From assembly GCF_006376685.1 (NCBI RefSeq), contig NZ_VEWL01000002.1, forward strand, positions 372,001 through 436,000: a DNA stretch of 64,000 bases. The letters are read 5' to 3'. The notes beneath the pieces were generated by a model. The model was not told the origin of the DNA. It saw only the letters and a program-made list of their open reading frames with translations, and ran no database searches. Shown one piece after another: positions 25,915-33,449 of the stretch. Both the position numbers and the translations under genes were made by a program. Origin of the DNA: Ochrobactrum teleogrylli. Its GTDB lineage: Bacteria; Pseudomonadota; Alphaproteobacteria; Rhizobiales; Rhizobiaceae. Position 1 is the first letter of the stretch; each line of letters begins with the position of its first letter.

Positions 25915-26252
25915 GCCCGTCCATTCTCCGTCGCGCGCGAAGCGGCTCTCTGTTGGTGAAACTCAATCTCTGACCGTGTGAGGATTTCGCGATCACGCAA
26001 GGTCAGATCGCCAACCAGCTTCTGGCCGGTCAGATCGGGCCAATATTCGCCCGATCCGAGCTTCCAGAGATGGCGCATAGGCAGACTGTTCACGACATGG
26101 CTGTGCGGTGGATAAACCTCGATCGCCACAGCATCAGCGCCGAAATACTCGTTTTTCAGTTCCTGAAGCTCGTCCCACGTGATCGAACCGTCATGCTCGA
26201 TCGATAACAGGCCGCGCAACTCGTCCAGGAGCACCCCGACTACGGCCGTCAT
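25911..26252 (-). CDS. Small phage protein with DLTLRDREILTR motif, related tail to its neighbour
   Basis: A 113-residue protein. Residues 30-75 (DELQELKNEYFGADAVAIEV, HLWKLG) resemble the phage-type DUF7694 fold by eye. The C-terminal motif is shared with the following gene. It overlaps both neighbours by 4 bp. Function unknown. Confidence 0.6.
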   Translation of the reverse strand: MTAVVGVLLDELRGLLSIEHDGSITWDELQELKNEYFGADAVAIEVYPPHSHVVNSLPMRHLWKLGSGEYWPDLTGQKLVGDLTLRDREILTRSEIEFHQQRAASRATENGRA

Positions 26253-26899
26253 ATTTGCACCTGTGCAGAAGGCCAGATGATGGCATCAACAATGGCGCGG
26301 GCCTCAGCTTCGTCTTCGGCTGCATCAATGTCGCGTTTCGCGCCGAGGCGGATGCTTTCGATCATTGCGCCGATCTGCTGCCATTGCGCAAAGGCCGTAA
26401 GGACGACATCGGCCACTTCGGAAAGCGTTTCAGCGGTAATGCCGACTTCCGAGGACAGAATTGGATAATCAGAAGCCTGCGGGTTGGAGGCCGCTTTGAA
26501 CGCTTGTGCCTCAGTGACCTTCTGTTGATAGGTCATGGCCTGACCCGCGCCCGGCGTAATGTACTTCAGGCGCTCGGCCTCGGCCCCAGCATCTACTTGG
26601 CGCTTTAAAGCATCCTTGATGGCTGTAAGAGCATCCATCTGCCATCCATCGGCACCAGATCGGACGAGCCGATCATCAATGCCGCATTGGATTGCCTGCC
26701 ATCGCTCACCCGCAACAATGTGCTTCTGGCCAAGTTCGTCGATGTACCAGTCGCGGCACTCAGAGGCATCAATCAACTCGCCGTTGTGGAACCGTAATCT
26801 ATCAATCTGTACATCGATGAGCTGCGGTGGGATCGTGATCCCATCGACTGTCCCCATCATTGTGCCGATAACCAGATCATCCTTGATTATTGCAAACAT
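26249..26899 (-). CDS. DUF4376-type tail-associated protein
   Basis: A 216-residue protein that starts MFAIIKDDLV at 26899, with GAGG-type sequence upstream. The C-terminal half has the helical pattern of DUF4376 (YQQKVTEAQAF, SEVGITAETLSEVADVV, AKRDIDAAEDEAEARAIVD), common behind tail fibre genes as a fibre accessory. The first half has no known motif. Confidence 0.65.
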   Translation of the reverse strand: MFAIIKDDLVIGTMMGTVDGITIPPQLIDVQIDRLRFHNGELIDASECRDWYIDELGQKHIVAGERWQAIQCGIDDRLVRSGADGWQMDALTAIKDALKRQVDAGAEAERLKYITPGAGQAMTYQQKVTEAQAFKAASNPQASDYPILSSEVGITAETLSEVADVVLTAFAQWQQIGAMIESIRLGAKRDIDAAEDEAEARAIVDAIIWPSAQVQI

Positions 26900-26909
26900 G
26901 ACTCTTTCC

Positions 26910-28181
26910 TCACGCAAAAGCTGACATGTAAAGGATGCCCGATGCCACTCCGTCGATGACCGCATTATAGTCACTGGTCACTTGCGCCTCGACAATGTGA
27001 CGGGTGGCGGCGAGTATCTCAATCTGGTTCGCATAGCCGTGAAGCTCGACGCCGCCGGTATTCGCAGTCGAGCCTGAAACGCTATAGAAGGGAACGCGGG
27101 ACCACTGGAGCGACCATTGTGCTCGATAGCGAATACCGTCATTGCCGTTGCCAGTTGTGAGAATGTTTGCCGCACCGGAAAGGGTTGCCCGACCGCGTAA
27201 TTCGGCCTTATTCACTAAAGACGTGACTGTCGCGACACCGCCCGTGACAGTAACCGACGCGCAAAGCATGTCGTCGTACAGGGTGTCGAAAATCGCATTA
27301 TAGGATTGGGTGGCAGTCGGATTATAGGTGACGTCGCTGAGGTCTTTGAGCGCAAAGCCGTTAGAAGGCGTCCAGCGAAGATGATATTCCTTGTTGTTCA
27401 CCACAGCGAAGGTTCGCTGCGCCGACGAATAGTCGTCAGATGAGTAGCGATAGACGCCGCGATGCATCCAACTCTGCCCAGCCGAAACGGATACCGATAA
27501 CCCGGAAACGCTAATGGCGAGCTTTCCGGTTGCATTGAGTACTTCAGGGAAGACTGGATTAGTGGAAGTCGAAAGCCGTTCCTGATTGTCGCCGAAGCGG
27601 TCCTTCAACACGGCGGCAAGGGTATATGGCGAGATAATCCGGTTTTGAAGAATGCCCGCAATGGCCTCGATGACAGTAGCATATCCGCCAACCCACTCAC
27701 GCGAGGCCAGCCATTCGGCGTAGACGCCGCCAATACGTTGAAAAACACGTCCATCCGGCAGACCAACACCGTGCCCATTCTTCGGCGTAAAGATGCGCCA
27801 AACTGCTCCCGACCATTCAGCGATTTTTTGGGAGTGTCCCGCCCAATCGCCCGTCGCGTTGGCCGGAATTACATAAGCGTCGCCGAGTTGAGGGTTCACA
27901 GGAGGCGACGTGACCGTCATGGATACGATAGGCATCCATGGCGAGCGGTTGGCGAAGCCTGGAGCGGCTATCTGAAGAAGTGCCTCCCAAAGCTGTTGCT
28001 GGTTTTCCGGGTCAAGATCGAAACCAGCCTTCTCAATGACGGCGCAAATTTCCTCCTGGATATCGTTGAGGATTTTGTCCGTCACCTCAGTCCCGGAGAC
28101 ACCTGCTGCAGCATTCTGCGAGCGGAAACCACGCCTCCCGCCGCCGATATCGACCCAATCCGTGCCGTTGACGCGATCCAT
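26910..28181 (-). CDS. Tail fibre/collar protein with DUF2793-like domain
   Basis: A 423-residue protein. The N-terminus (MDRVNGTDWVDIGGGRRGF, ILNDIQEEICAVIEKAG) is the usual tail-attachment part of Mu-like fibres. Residues 130-160 (GDAYVIPANATGDWAGHSQKIAEW) are DUF2793-like. The rest is beta-rich and probably the receptor-binding region. It is followed by small genes rather than by a second fibre and invertase, so no host-range switch is visible here. Confidence 0.75.
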   Translation of the reverse strand: MDRVNGTDWVDIGGGRRGFRSQNAAAGVSGTEVTDKILNDIQEEICAVIEKAGFDLDPENQQQLWEALLQIAAPGFANRSPWMPIVSMTVTSPPVNPQLGDAYVIPANATGDWAGHSQKIAEWSGAVWRIFTPKNGHGVGLPDGRVFQRIGGVYAEWLASREWVGGYATVIEAIAGILQNRIISPYTLAAVLKDRFGDNQERLSTSTNPVFPEVLNATGKLAISVSGLSVSVSAGQSWMHRGVYRYSSDDYSSAQRTFAVVNNKEYHLRWTPSNGFALKDLSDVTYNPTATQSYNAIFDTLYDDMLCASVTVTGGVATVTSLVNKAELRGRATLSGAANILTTGNGNDGIRYRAQWSLQWSRVPFYSVSGSTANTGGVELHGYANQIEILAATRHIVEAQVTSDYNAVIDGVASGILYMSAFA

Positions 28182-28182
28182 G

Positions 28183-28776
28183 TCAGTTCTCCTGATATGA
28201 GAAAACAAGTTGTGTGTGCGCGGGCTTCAAACGGCGAAGCTCGCATTCGATATCGCTGATCTCGAAGCCGCCGAGCGGCTGACCTGCCGTGTTAACGCCC
28301 GCACGAAAAATCCATTCCGAGATAAGCTGCAGCTTCACGCGCCATGTGAACTGCTCGCCCTCTGCAATGAGGGGCTGACCGGCTCGAAGCACTCCGGCCT
28401 TGGATGGCCAGAACTCTTCGATCTCGATGGTGTGCCCGAGGCTTGCGGCCATCCTGACGTAGTACGGAATGCTGGCACCGCCCTTAGCGATCCAGCGCTG
28501 ATGCGCCCGGCGCTGGCGCTGCTCCAGCGTCTGACTGCCGAGATCACGACCGCATGGATCAGGACCAAGAACGCGCTCAAAGTCCGGCAGCAGGGCAACA
28601 GCCGAGCGCGGATCGATTTCGTTCATCAGCTGCTCGGCGCTGGCTTCGCCTTCAACGAGCACTTTGGCGATGCTGTCCAGGATGGCGTCAAGAACGCCGC
28701 CGCGTCGGCCGAGCGCAAAGCCGCGAGGCAACTTACCGATCAAACTGGCGAGGATTGAGGATTGCGGCCGGGTCAT
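28183..28776 (-). CDS. Baseplate protein, Mu gp48-like (DUF2313)
   Basis: A 197-residue protein of the YmfQ/gp48 family, found at the end of the baseplate module. Typical features are DSIAKVLVEGEASAEQLMNEIDPRS near the N-terminus and LLPDFERVLG. It overlaps gp47 by 4 bp and precedes the fibre. Confidence 0.8.
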   Translation of the reverse strand: MTRPQSSILASLIGKLPRGFALGRRGGVLDAILDSIAKVLVEGEASAEQLMNEIDPRSAVALLPDFERVLGPDPCGRDLGSQTLEQRQRRAHQRWIAKGGASIPYYVRMAASLGHTIEIEEFWPSKAGVLRAGQPLIAEGEQFTWRVKLQLISEWIFRAGVNTAGQPLGGFEISDIECELRRLKPAHTQLVFSYQEN

Positions 28777-29915
28777 AGCGGGTCCTCAAAAGTGATTGTG
28801 CCCGGAAGCGGATATTGATCGCGATCGAGCGTGAAGCGAGCAGATGGAGAAATCAGGTCATGCGCATATTCCCCTGACGCGGCCGAGATCGCTTCGGATA
28901 TGCGCGATGGCTCGATGATGGCTCCGATCGGGCTGTCGTTCTGATCATCGCTGTCATCACCGATCGTCGCGATAAAGGCCGCGAAGGCTTCCTCGACGGC
29001 GGCGCGGGTGGCGACCGTGTCGGGCCGAAGACGGACGGTGATCGGGATTTCGCGCATTTCAGCCGGGACGATGACGACATAGGCGGTCACAGGTCGAACG
29101 CCGGAAGATGATCCCGGAGCGCCGAGATAGGCGAGTTGCTCGGCCATTTCCGATTCGGTCGGTGCGCGGGCGGACGTGCCGTCCTTCATGGCGACAATGA
29201 CGCCGACCGATCCACGCCCCACCCAATCGGTTTCCGTCTTCACGGCGCGCACGTCAAATTGCTCACGCAACCAGGTCGGATAATCGAAGCCTGCGCCACC
29301 ATGCGGGCGCTGGCGGATATGAGCGATGGTCGCGGCTGCAAGCTCGGCTGGCGTTTCGGCTTCAGCGCCGCCAGCGAAACCACCATCGGCGACCGTGATA
29401 CGGTTGATTTCAGGAAAGGCGGTGACCGTGCGGAGGCGAATGCCCGCCTCGATGTTGCCGGTCGGGCCTGCAACAGCGGCCTTGGCCGGAACGGTGACGC
29501 TGCCGCCAGCCGGGATAACAGCCGTGGCCGTGGTGAGGAACAATGTGCCATCTGAACCGGCGATTTCGAGATCAGCCGGAAGCTGCGCACCGGCAGCACC
29601 TTCAACCACCAGATTGCCCACCGCATGGGTGGCAGCACGGGCCGCAATGCCCCAGATGTCGGCGTGGCGCTGGACGAACTCGTCTTCGGCAGTATCGACA
29701 AAATACTGTCTGCCCCACCATGCGACATGATCGTGGATCTCGCGCACTTCCAGAGCGACAGCACGGCCGATCATGGCAAGCATCCCACGCGCCGAGCGAA
29801 CCGCGCGGGAAATCGCCAGCGGATCAACCAAAGGCCGAACGATGGAAATACTGTATTCCATGGCGGCTGCAATCCGCTCGGCAATGGTTTTGGCGGTTGG
29901 AACGGGCCACGACAT
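28773..29915 (-). CDS. Baseplate J-like protein (Mu gp47)
   Basis: A 380-residue baseplate wedge protein of the Baseplate_J family. It has AWWGRQYFVDTAEDEFVQRHADIWG near residue 70, the Gly/Ala/Val-rich barrel AGGSVTVPAKAAVAGPTGN, and SRISEAISAASGEYAHDLI near the end. It joins gp46 and gp48 by minimal overlaps. Confidence 0.88.
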   Translation of the reverse strand: MSWPVPTAKTIAERIAAAMEYSISIVRPLVDPLAISRAVRSARGMLAMIGRAVALEVREIHDHVAWWGRQYFVDTAEDEFVQRHADIWGIAARAATHAVGNLVVEGAAGAQLPADLEIAGSDGTLFLTTATAVIPAGGSVTVPAKAAVAGPTGNIEAGIRLRTVTAFPEINRITVADGGFAGGAEAETPAELAAATIAHIRQRPHGGAGFDYPTWLREQFDVRAVKTETDWVGRGSVGVIVAMKDGTSARAPTESEMAEQLAYLGAPGSSSGVRPVTAYVVIVPAEMREIPITVRLRPDTVATRAAVEEAFAAFIATIGDDSDDQNDSPIGAIIEPSRISEAISAASGEYAHDLISPSARFTLDRDQYPLPGTITFEDPL

Positions 29916-30370
29916 TATGCAGTCCTCCGGCCTGAAACGCTGGTGTCATCGACCTGGACGCGCCAAGCCAGCATCTGGGGCGCAATCCAGCTTGCCTCGA
30001 TCTCGGCAGCGGTACCGAAGTCGCGGCGCACCCAATCAAGGCTTTCGCCAAGCCAGCTCAGATAAAGAAGGCGGGTGGTTTCGGTTTGCTTGGCGCGGTC
30101 GAGAAGCCAGCAGCGCGAACCGATACGGTCACCGGATGGATCAAGTGCGTCTGCGGCAGCACCCCGGCGCTCATCGATGCCAGCTTGTGTCAGGAATTGA
30201 GAGCGACCAAGCGGCAAAGGATCGTCGGGATTGGCACGGCGGTCGAGACCGACCGAAAGCAAAACGGCTGTTACCGGCGTTTCATCAATAACGAGATCGC
30301 CATCCGCGCCGATTTCGAGATCAGCGCGGCGCGTTTCCGGGTCATAGATGAGTGCCACATCGTAAAACAT
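29915..30370 (-). CDS. Baseplate protein, Mu gp46-like
   Basis: A 151-residue protein of the phage GP46 family. It has DLVIDETPVTAVLLSVGLDRRA and the C-terminal segment IAPQMLAWRVQVD. In Mu it belongs to the baseplate wedge, like gp25 of T4. A stable stem-loop stands 35 bp before its start. Confidence 0.82.
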   Translation of the reverse strand: MFYDVALIYDPETRRADLEIGADGDLVIDETPVTAVLLSVGLDRRANPDDPLPLGRSQFLTQAGIDERRGAAADALDPSGDRIGSRCWLLDRAKQTETTRLLYLSWLGESLDWVRRDFGTAAEIEASWIAPQMLAWRVQVDDTSVSGRRTA

Positions 30371-30404
30371 GCCCGGTTTTATCGCGCGCGCGCGAAAACA
30401 ATCA

Positions 30405-30422
30405 TGCCCGCCGAAGCGGGCA
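30405..30422 (-). promoter_or_regulatory. TGCCCGC-N4-GCGGGCA stem-loop before gp46
   Basis: On the minus strand the RNA reads TGCCCGC TTCG GCGGGCA, a 7-bp stem closed by a C(UUCG)G tetraloop, one of the most stable RNA loops. It lies 35 bp upstream of the gp46 start. The downstream flank CATGATTGTTTTCGCG resembles that of the stem-loop before the protease gene. Confidence 0.6.
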
Positions 30423-30438
30423 CGAAACAGATTATTTA

Positions 30439-30957
30439 TCAGCCACCGGGAGGCGGTCCGCTGAGACCGCCGCCTGGCTCAACATCTGTATGCGTGTGAG
30501 TTTTGTCGATGACAATGCCGTCATGCGTGATTGTACCGCCCTCGATGGCAACGCCACCAGCCGAGACCGTCACCGTCACGCCGCCCACCTTGAGAACGAT
30601 CGAAGCACCGGCCTGAATGCTGATCATTCCGTCAGCACCGACCAGAATGCCATCGCCGTGCTGATTATAAAGAGCAGCTTCGCCGGGCTTCAGGTTTCCC
30701 ATGCGCGCCGAAGGATTGCTGATCGACACGATGGCCAGATCGTCCTCGTTGCCACCAATGGCGATCGCCAGACCAACGGCACCATCTTCGGGCACGGAAC
30801 TGGCAACCCCGTAAGGCTGCTGAATTTCAACCTTGTCACGCCAGACGCCCGGCGCAATCTCGACCGACGCCGTTTGCGTCTCGCCATCGTCCACGATGTT
30901 CTTCAGCACCACGCGGCGCACCATGCCCCGCATTTTATCGGCTGTGTCTTTTTCCAT
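30439..30957 (-). CDS. Baseplate spike protein, Mu gp45-like (gpV family)
   Basis: A 172-residue spike protein. The OB-fold domain (about 15-95) is followed by beta-helix repeats (GMISIQAGASIVLKVGGVTVTV) and by an apex with the metal-binding HTHTD pattern, then GPPPGG. In Mu the gp45 trimer pierces the outer membrane with an iron held by such histidines. Confidence 0.88.
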   Translation of the reverse strand: MEKDTADKMRGMVRRVVLKNIVDDGETQTASVEIAPGVWRDKVEIQQPYGVASSVPEDGAVGLAIAIGGNEDDLAIVSISNPSARMGNLKPGEAALYNQHGDGILVGADGMISIQAGASIVLKVGGVTVTVSAGGVAIEGGTITHDGIVIDKTHTHTDVEPGGGLSGPPPGG

Positions 30958-30966
30958 GGCTGGACC

Positions 30967-32199
30967 TCACAAGGCCGAGGCAGTGCCGTCCAGTGGCCCG
31001 CTCGACTTGCCCGATTTGCTCTTCTTGACCGACTTCGTGCGGCTTTTAAGGTTCTTTCGACGGCCCTTTACAGGCTTGTTATCGAAGGCTTCCGGCGACG
31101 TGACGGCGATTTCCGTTTCCCGGCCACCATCTTCGTCCAGGAGGAAGGTGACACGGGAAATGAGCATGTCGCGGAAAACGTCCTGGAAGCTATCCTCGAT
31201 CGGCACGATCTCATTAACGCGCCAAAGACGGCCATTGGCGCTGAAGCCTTTAACCCGGTAGGCGATCTCTTCGCTTCCGCCGCGTTTGGTGCGCATGCGC
31301 CAGTCGGCTTCCTCGCCACATGCCTTGTCGTCGGCCTTGGAGCGCGCGAGGTGGACGATCGGGCGATAGCGGGTGATTTCATCGTCCACGGCCTCACCGG
31401 CGGCGACAACACCGCGCCGTTCGCGCTCGGTTGCCGAGCCGTCCGTTGCCTGTCGATCTTCCGGACTGACAGGCGCGCCACCTGCTGACAGTGCAGCTGC
31501 GCGACCATCGCGTGCGGTTGCGGCCTTTTCCGACTGTCCCCGCACAATGACCTTCGAATGCCGGTCCTTGTGGGAATATTGCCCACTGGACGCCTTGACG
31601 TTGCCCGGAAGCGTTAGCGAAGCCGGAGCGCGGTTCGCGCCGGTGCGGGTCAAGACGATGCCGCCGACACCGTCAGACATGACCAGGGCATGGCGCTGGC
31701 GCGCGCCTTTTTCGATGGCGCTGATGCCTGTCTCGGAAAGGTCGATGCCATAGCGCGGGAATGCATCGCCGGTATCAATCTCGGATCGAACGGACAAGCC
31801 GAACGGTTCGGCAATGCGTTTGACGGCATCTTCCAGCTTGACGTTGTTGAACTCGGATGGACCGTTTGGCGCGGCCGTGCTGTCCACCAGATCGCCCGCC
31901 TTGTCCTTGCCACTGATCGAGACTGCGGCATGTTCCCCATCGATGTCCGGCGCGACCGTCTCGATCGAACCTTTCAGGACCATCTCATCGTTCACATAGA
32001 CTTCAGCTTCAAGGCCGGGCCGGAGATAGAACACGGCGTTCGATGGCGAAGCGAAATCGAAGCTGGCAAGCGACCGGCTATAGTCGCGCAGTTCGAAGCT
32101 GAAAGCGCCGCTGAAATCCTTCAGGTCACGGGTGACGCTGGCGCTTGTCCATTGGTCGAAAATCTGGCCGTTCACCTTCAGATAGATCGAGCGGGTCAT
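30967..32199 (-). CDS. Baseplate hub protein, Mu gp44 (gpP)-like
   Basis: A 410-residue hub protein of the T4 gp27 / P2 gpD fold. YLKVNGQIFDQWTSASVTRD and FSFELRD near the start, and DKAGDLVDS, are family features. The Lys/Ser-rich tail KGRRKNLKSRTKSVKKSKS is unusual and highly basic. It overlaps the upstream gene N by one base. Confidence 0.85.
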   Translation of the reverse strand: MTRSIYLKVNGQIFDQWTSASVTRDLKDFSGAFSFELRDYSRSLASFDFASPSNAVFYLRPGLEAEVYVNDEMVLKGSIETVAPDIDGEHAAVSISGKDKAGDLVDSTAAPNGPSEFNNVKLEDAVKRIAEPFGLSVRSEIDTGDAFPRYGIDLSETGISAIEKGARQRHALVMSDGVGGIVLTRTGANRAPASLTLPGNVKASSGQYSHKDRHSKVIVRGQSEKAATARDGRAAALSAGGAPVSPEDRQATDGSATERERRGVVAAGEAVDDEITRYRPIVHLARSKADDKACGEEADWRMRTKRGGSEEIAYRVKGFSANGRLWRVNEIVPIEDSFQDVFRDMLISRVTFLLDEDGGRETEIAVTSPEAFDNKPVKGRRKNLKSRTKSVKKSKSGKSSGPLDGTASAL

Positions 32200-33449
32200 T
32201 ATTCGATCACCTCGACGCGTCCGGCTGGAATGATGGCCGGGTGACGCGGCTGGTTGCGGTCGATGATCGACCGATACCCATCCTCGATCGAAGCTGGATC
32301 GTCGCCGTAAAGATGGTTGGCAAGCTGGAAGGCGTCGGTGGCACGGTCAGTTTCGATGATGCGCGAAACCGGCAGGCGACCAATGGCCTCGTTGATATCG
32401 GCGATCAGGCAAAGCCGCACGTCGCGAACGGCGCGAATGGTGGCGCTTACTTCCGCTGCAAAATCGGAATCGGACAGGCTGGAGAGCAGGTCGGTATATA
32501 TAATGAGTTGGCCGACCAGCCGGTCACGCAAGGCGGCGGCTTCAGAACGCGAGCCGAACTCGACATAGGCGGCGAGCTGCGCCGCCTTGGCAACCGCATC
32601 ACCTGCAACGCCAGCCAGAAGAACCGTGTCCGGACGCGATGGCGTGTCGCCGGCAAGGCTGACAAATTCGCTGCCGGCAGAAGCACACAGGTCGAGCGCC
32701 TGGCTGGCGGTCAGCCCGATCGAAGAGCTGCTCGTCTCGGCAGCTGGCGCAACGGCTGGCGTGCCCGCCAGATCGGGAACCGTATTGACGATGGCGTCTG
32801 TCACGGCACTCGCGGCAAGGCCGAGTGTTTCCGGCGTAGCGGGCAAGTTCTGCGGCAAAGCGGCGGCAATAATGCTCGATGCCTGACCGGCGCTCGACTG
32901 CCAATAGGAGACGATCTGGCGCGAGGTCCGCTGCGTGGCGTCGGTACGAAGACGTGAGAGCGTCCGCTTGGATGGTGACGTGGTCAGCGAAAGCGCCAGC
33001 GAGACGAGCGACAAGGTGGCACTGATCAGCGACGAAGCCGTGGAAAACGACCCGAGAAGGCTCGCACCATTATAGCGCGTGAACGTGGCGTTGAAGCGGA
33101 CGACGCGCAGCTCGTAGGCCGAGAACGAAATCTCGGCCTGTTCTTCCATGATGACCTGCATCGGCCCAAGCCATGGATGAATAAGCGTGCCCGGTCCCGG
33201 CATCTCGAATGCGGCCTTGAGCGCCTGCGCTTCAGCAATATAGCTATCGCTGACGATCAGACCTTCGATCTGGACGGTCTGCGGCGCGAGGCCGAGATCA
33301 TCATAGGCGGCGACATCGATGCCGGGAAAAAGATGTTCAGCCACGCGGCGGCCAACCTGTGTCGAGGTATCCGGCACGAAGAAGGAAATGCCCCGGTAGG
33401 AAGCGGGGAGAAGCCCCGGCAGTATATCGCTCACGCTATCGAAAATCAT
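32199..33449 (-). CDS. DNA circularisation / tail protein, Mu gpN (gp43)-like
   Basis: A 416-residue protein. The N-terminal domain (YRGISFFVPDTSTQVGRRVAEHLFPG) is the DNA circularisation N-terminal family of Mu gpN. The middle is Ala/Ser-rich and helical. In Mu, N circularises infecting DNA and is also injected or part of the tail. It overlaps the tape measure gene by 4 bp. Confidence 0.83.
   Translation of the reverse strand: MIFDSVSDILPGLLPASYRGISFFVPDTSTQVGRRVAEHLFPGIDVAAYDDLGLAPQTVQIEGLIVSDSYIAEAQALKAAFEMPGPGTLIHPWLGPMQVIMEEQAEISFSAYELRVVRFNATFTRYNGASLLGSFSTASSLISATLSLVSLALSLTTSPSKRTLSRLRTDATQRTSRQIVSYWQSSAGQASSIIAAALPQNLPATPETLGLAASAVTDAIVNTVPDLAGTPAVAPAAETSSSSIGLTASQALDLCASAGSEFVSLAGDTPSRPDTVLLAGVAGDAVAKAAQLAAYVEFGSRSEAAALRDRLVGQLIIYTDLLSSLSDSDFAAEVSATIRAVRDVRLCLIADINEAIGRLPVSRIIETDRATDAFQLANHLYGDDPASIEDGYRSIIDRNQPRHPAIIPAGRVEVIE

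Noticed and set aside
28181-28183. Fibre-gene inversion system (gin/S-U type)
   Set aside because: Only one fibre gene is present, no invertase gene was found, and no inverted recombination sites were seen around it.
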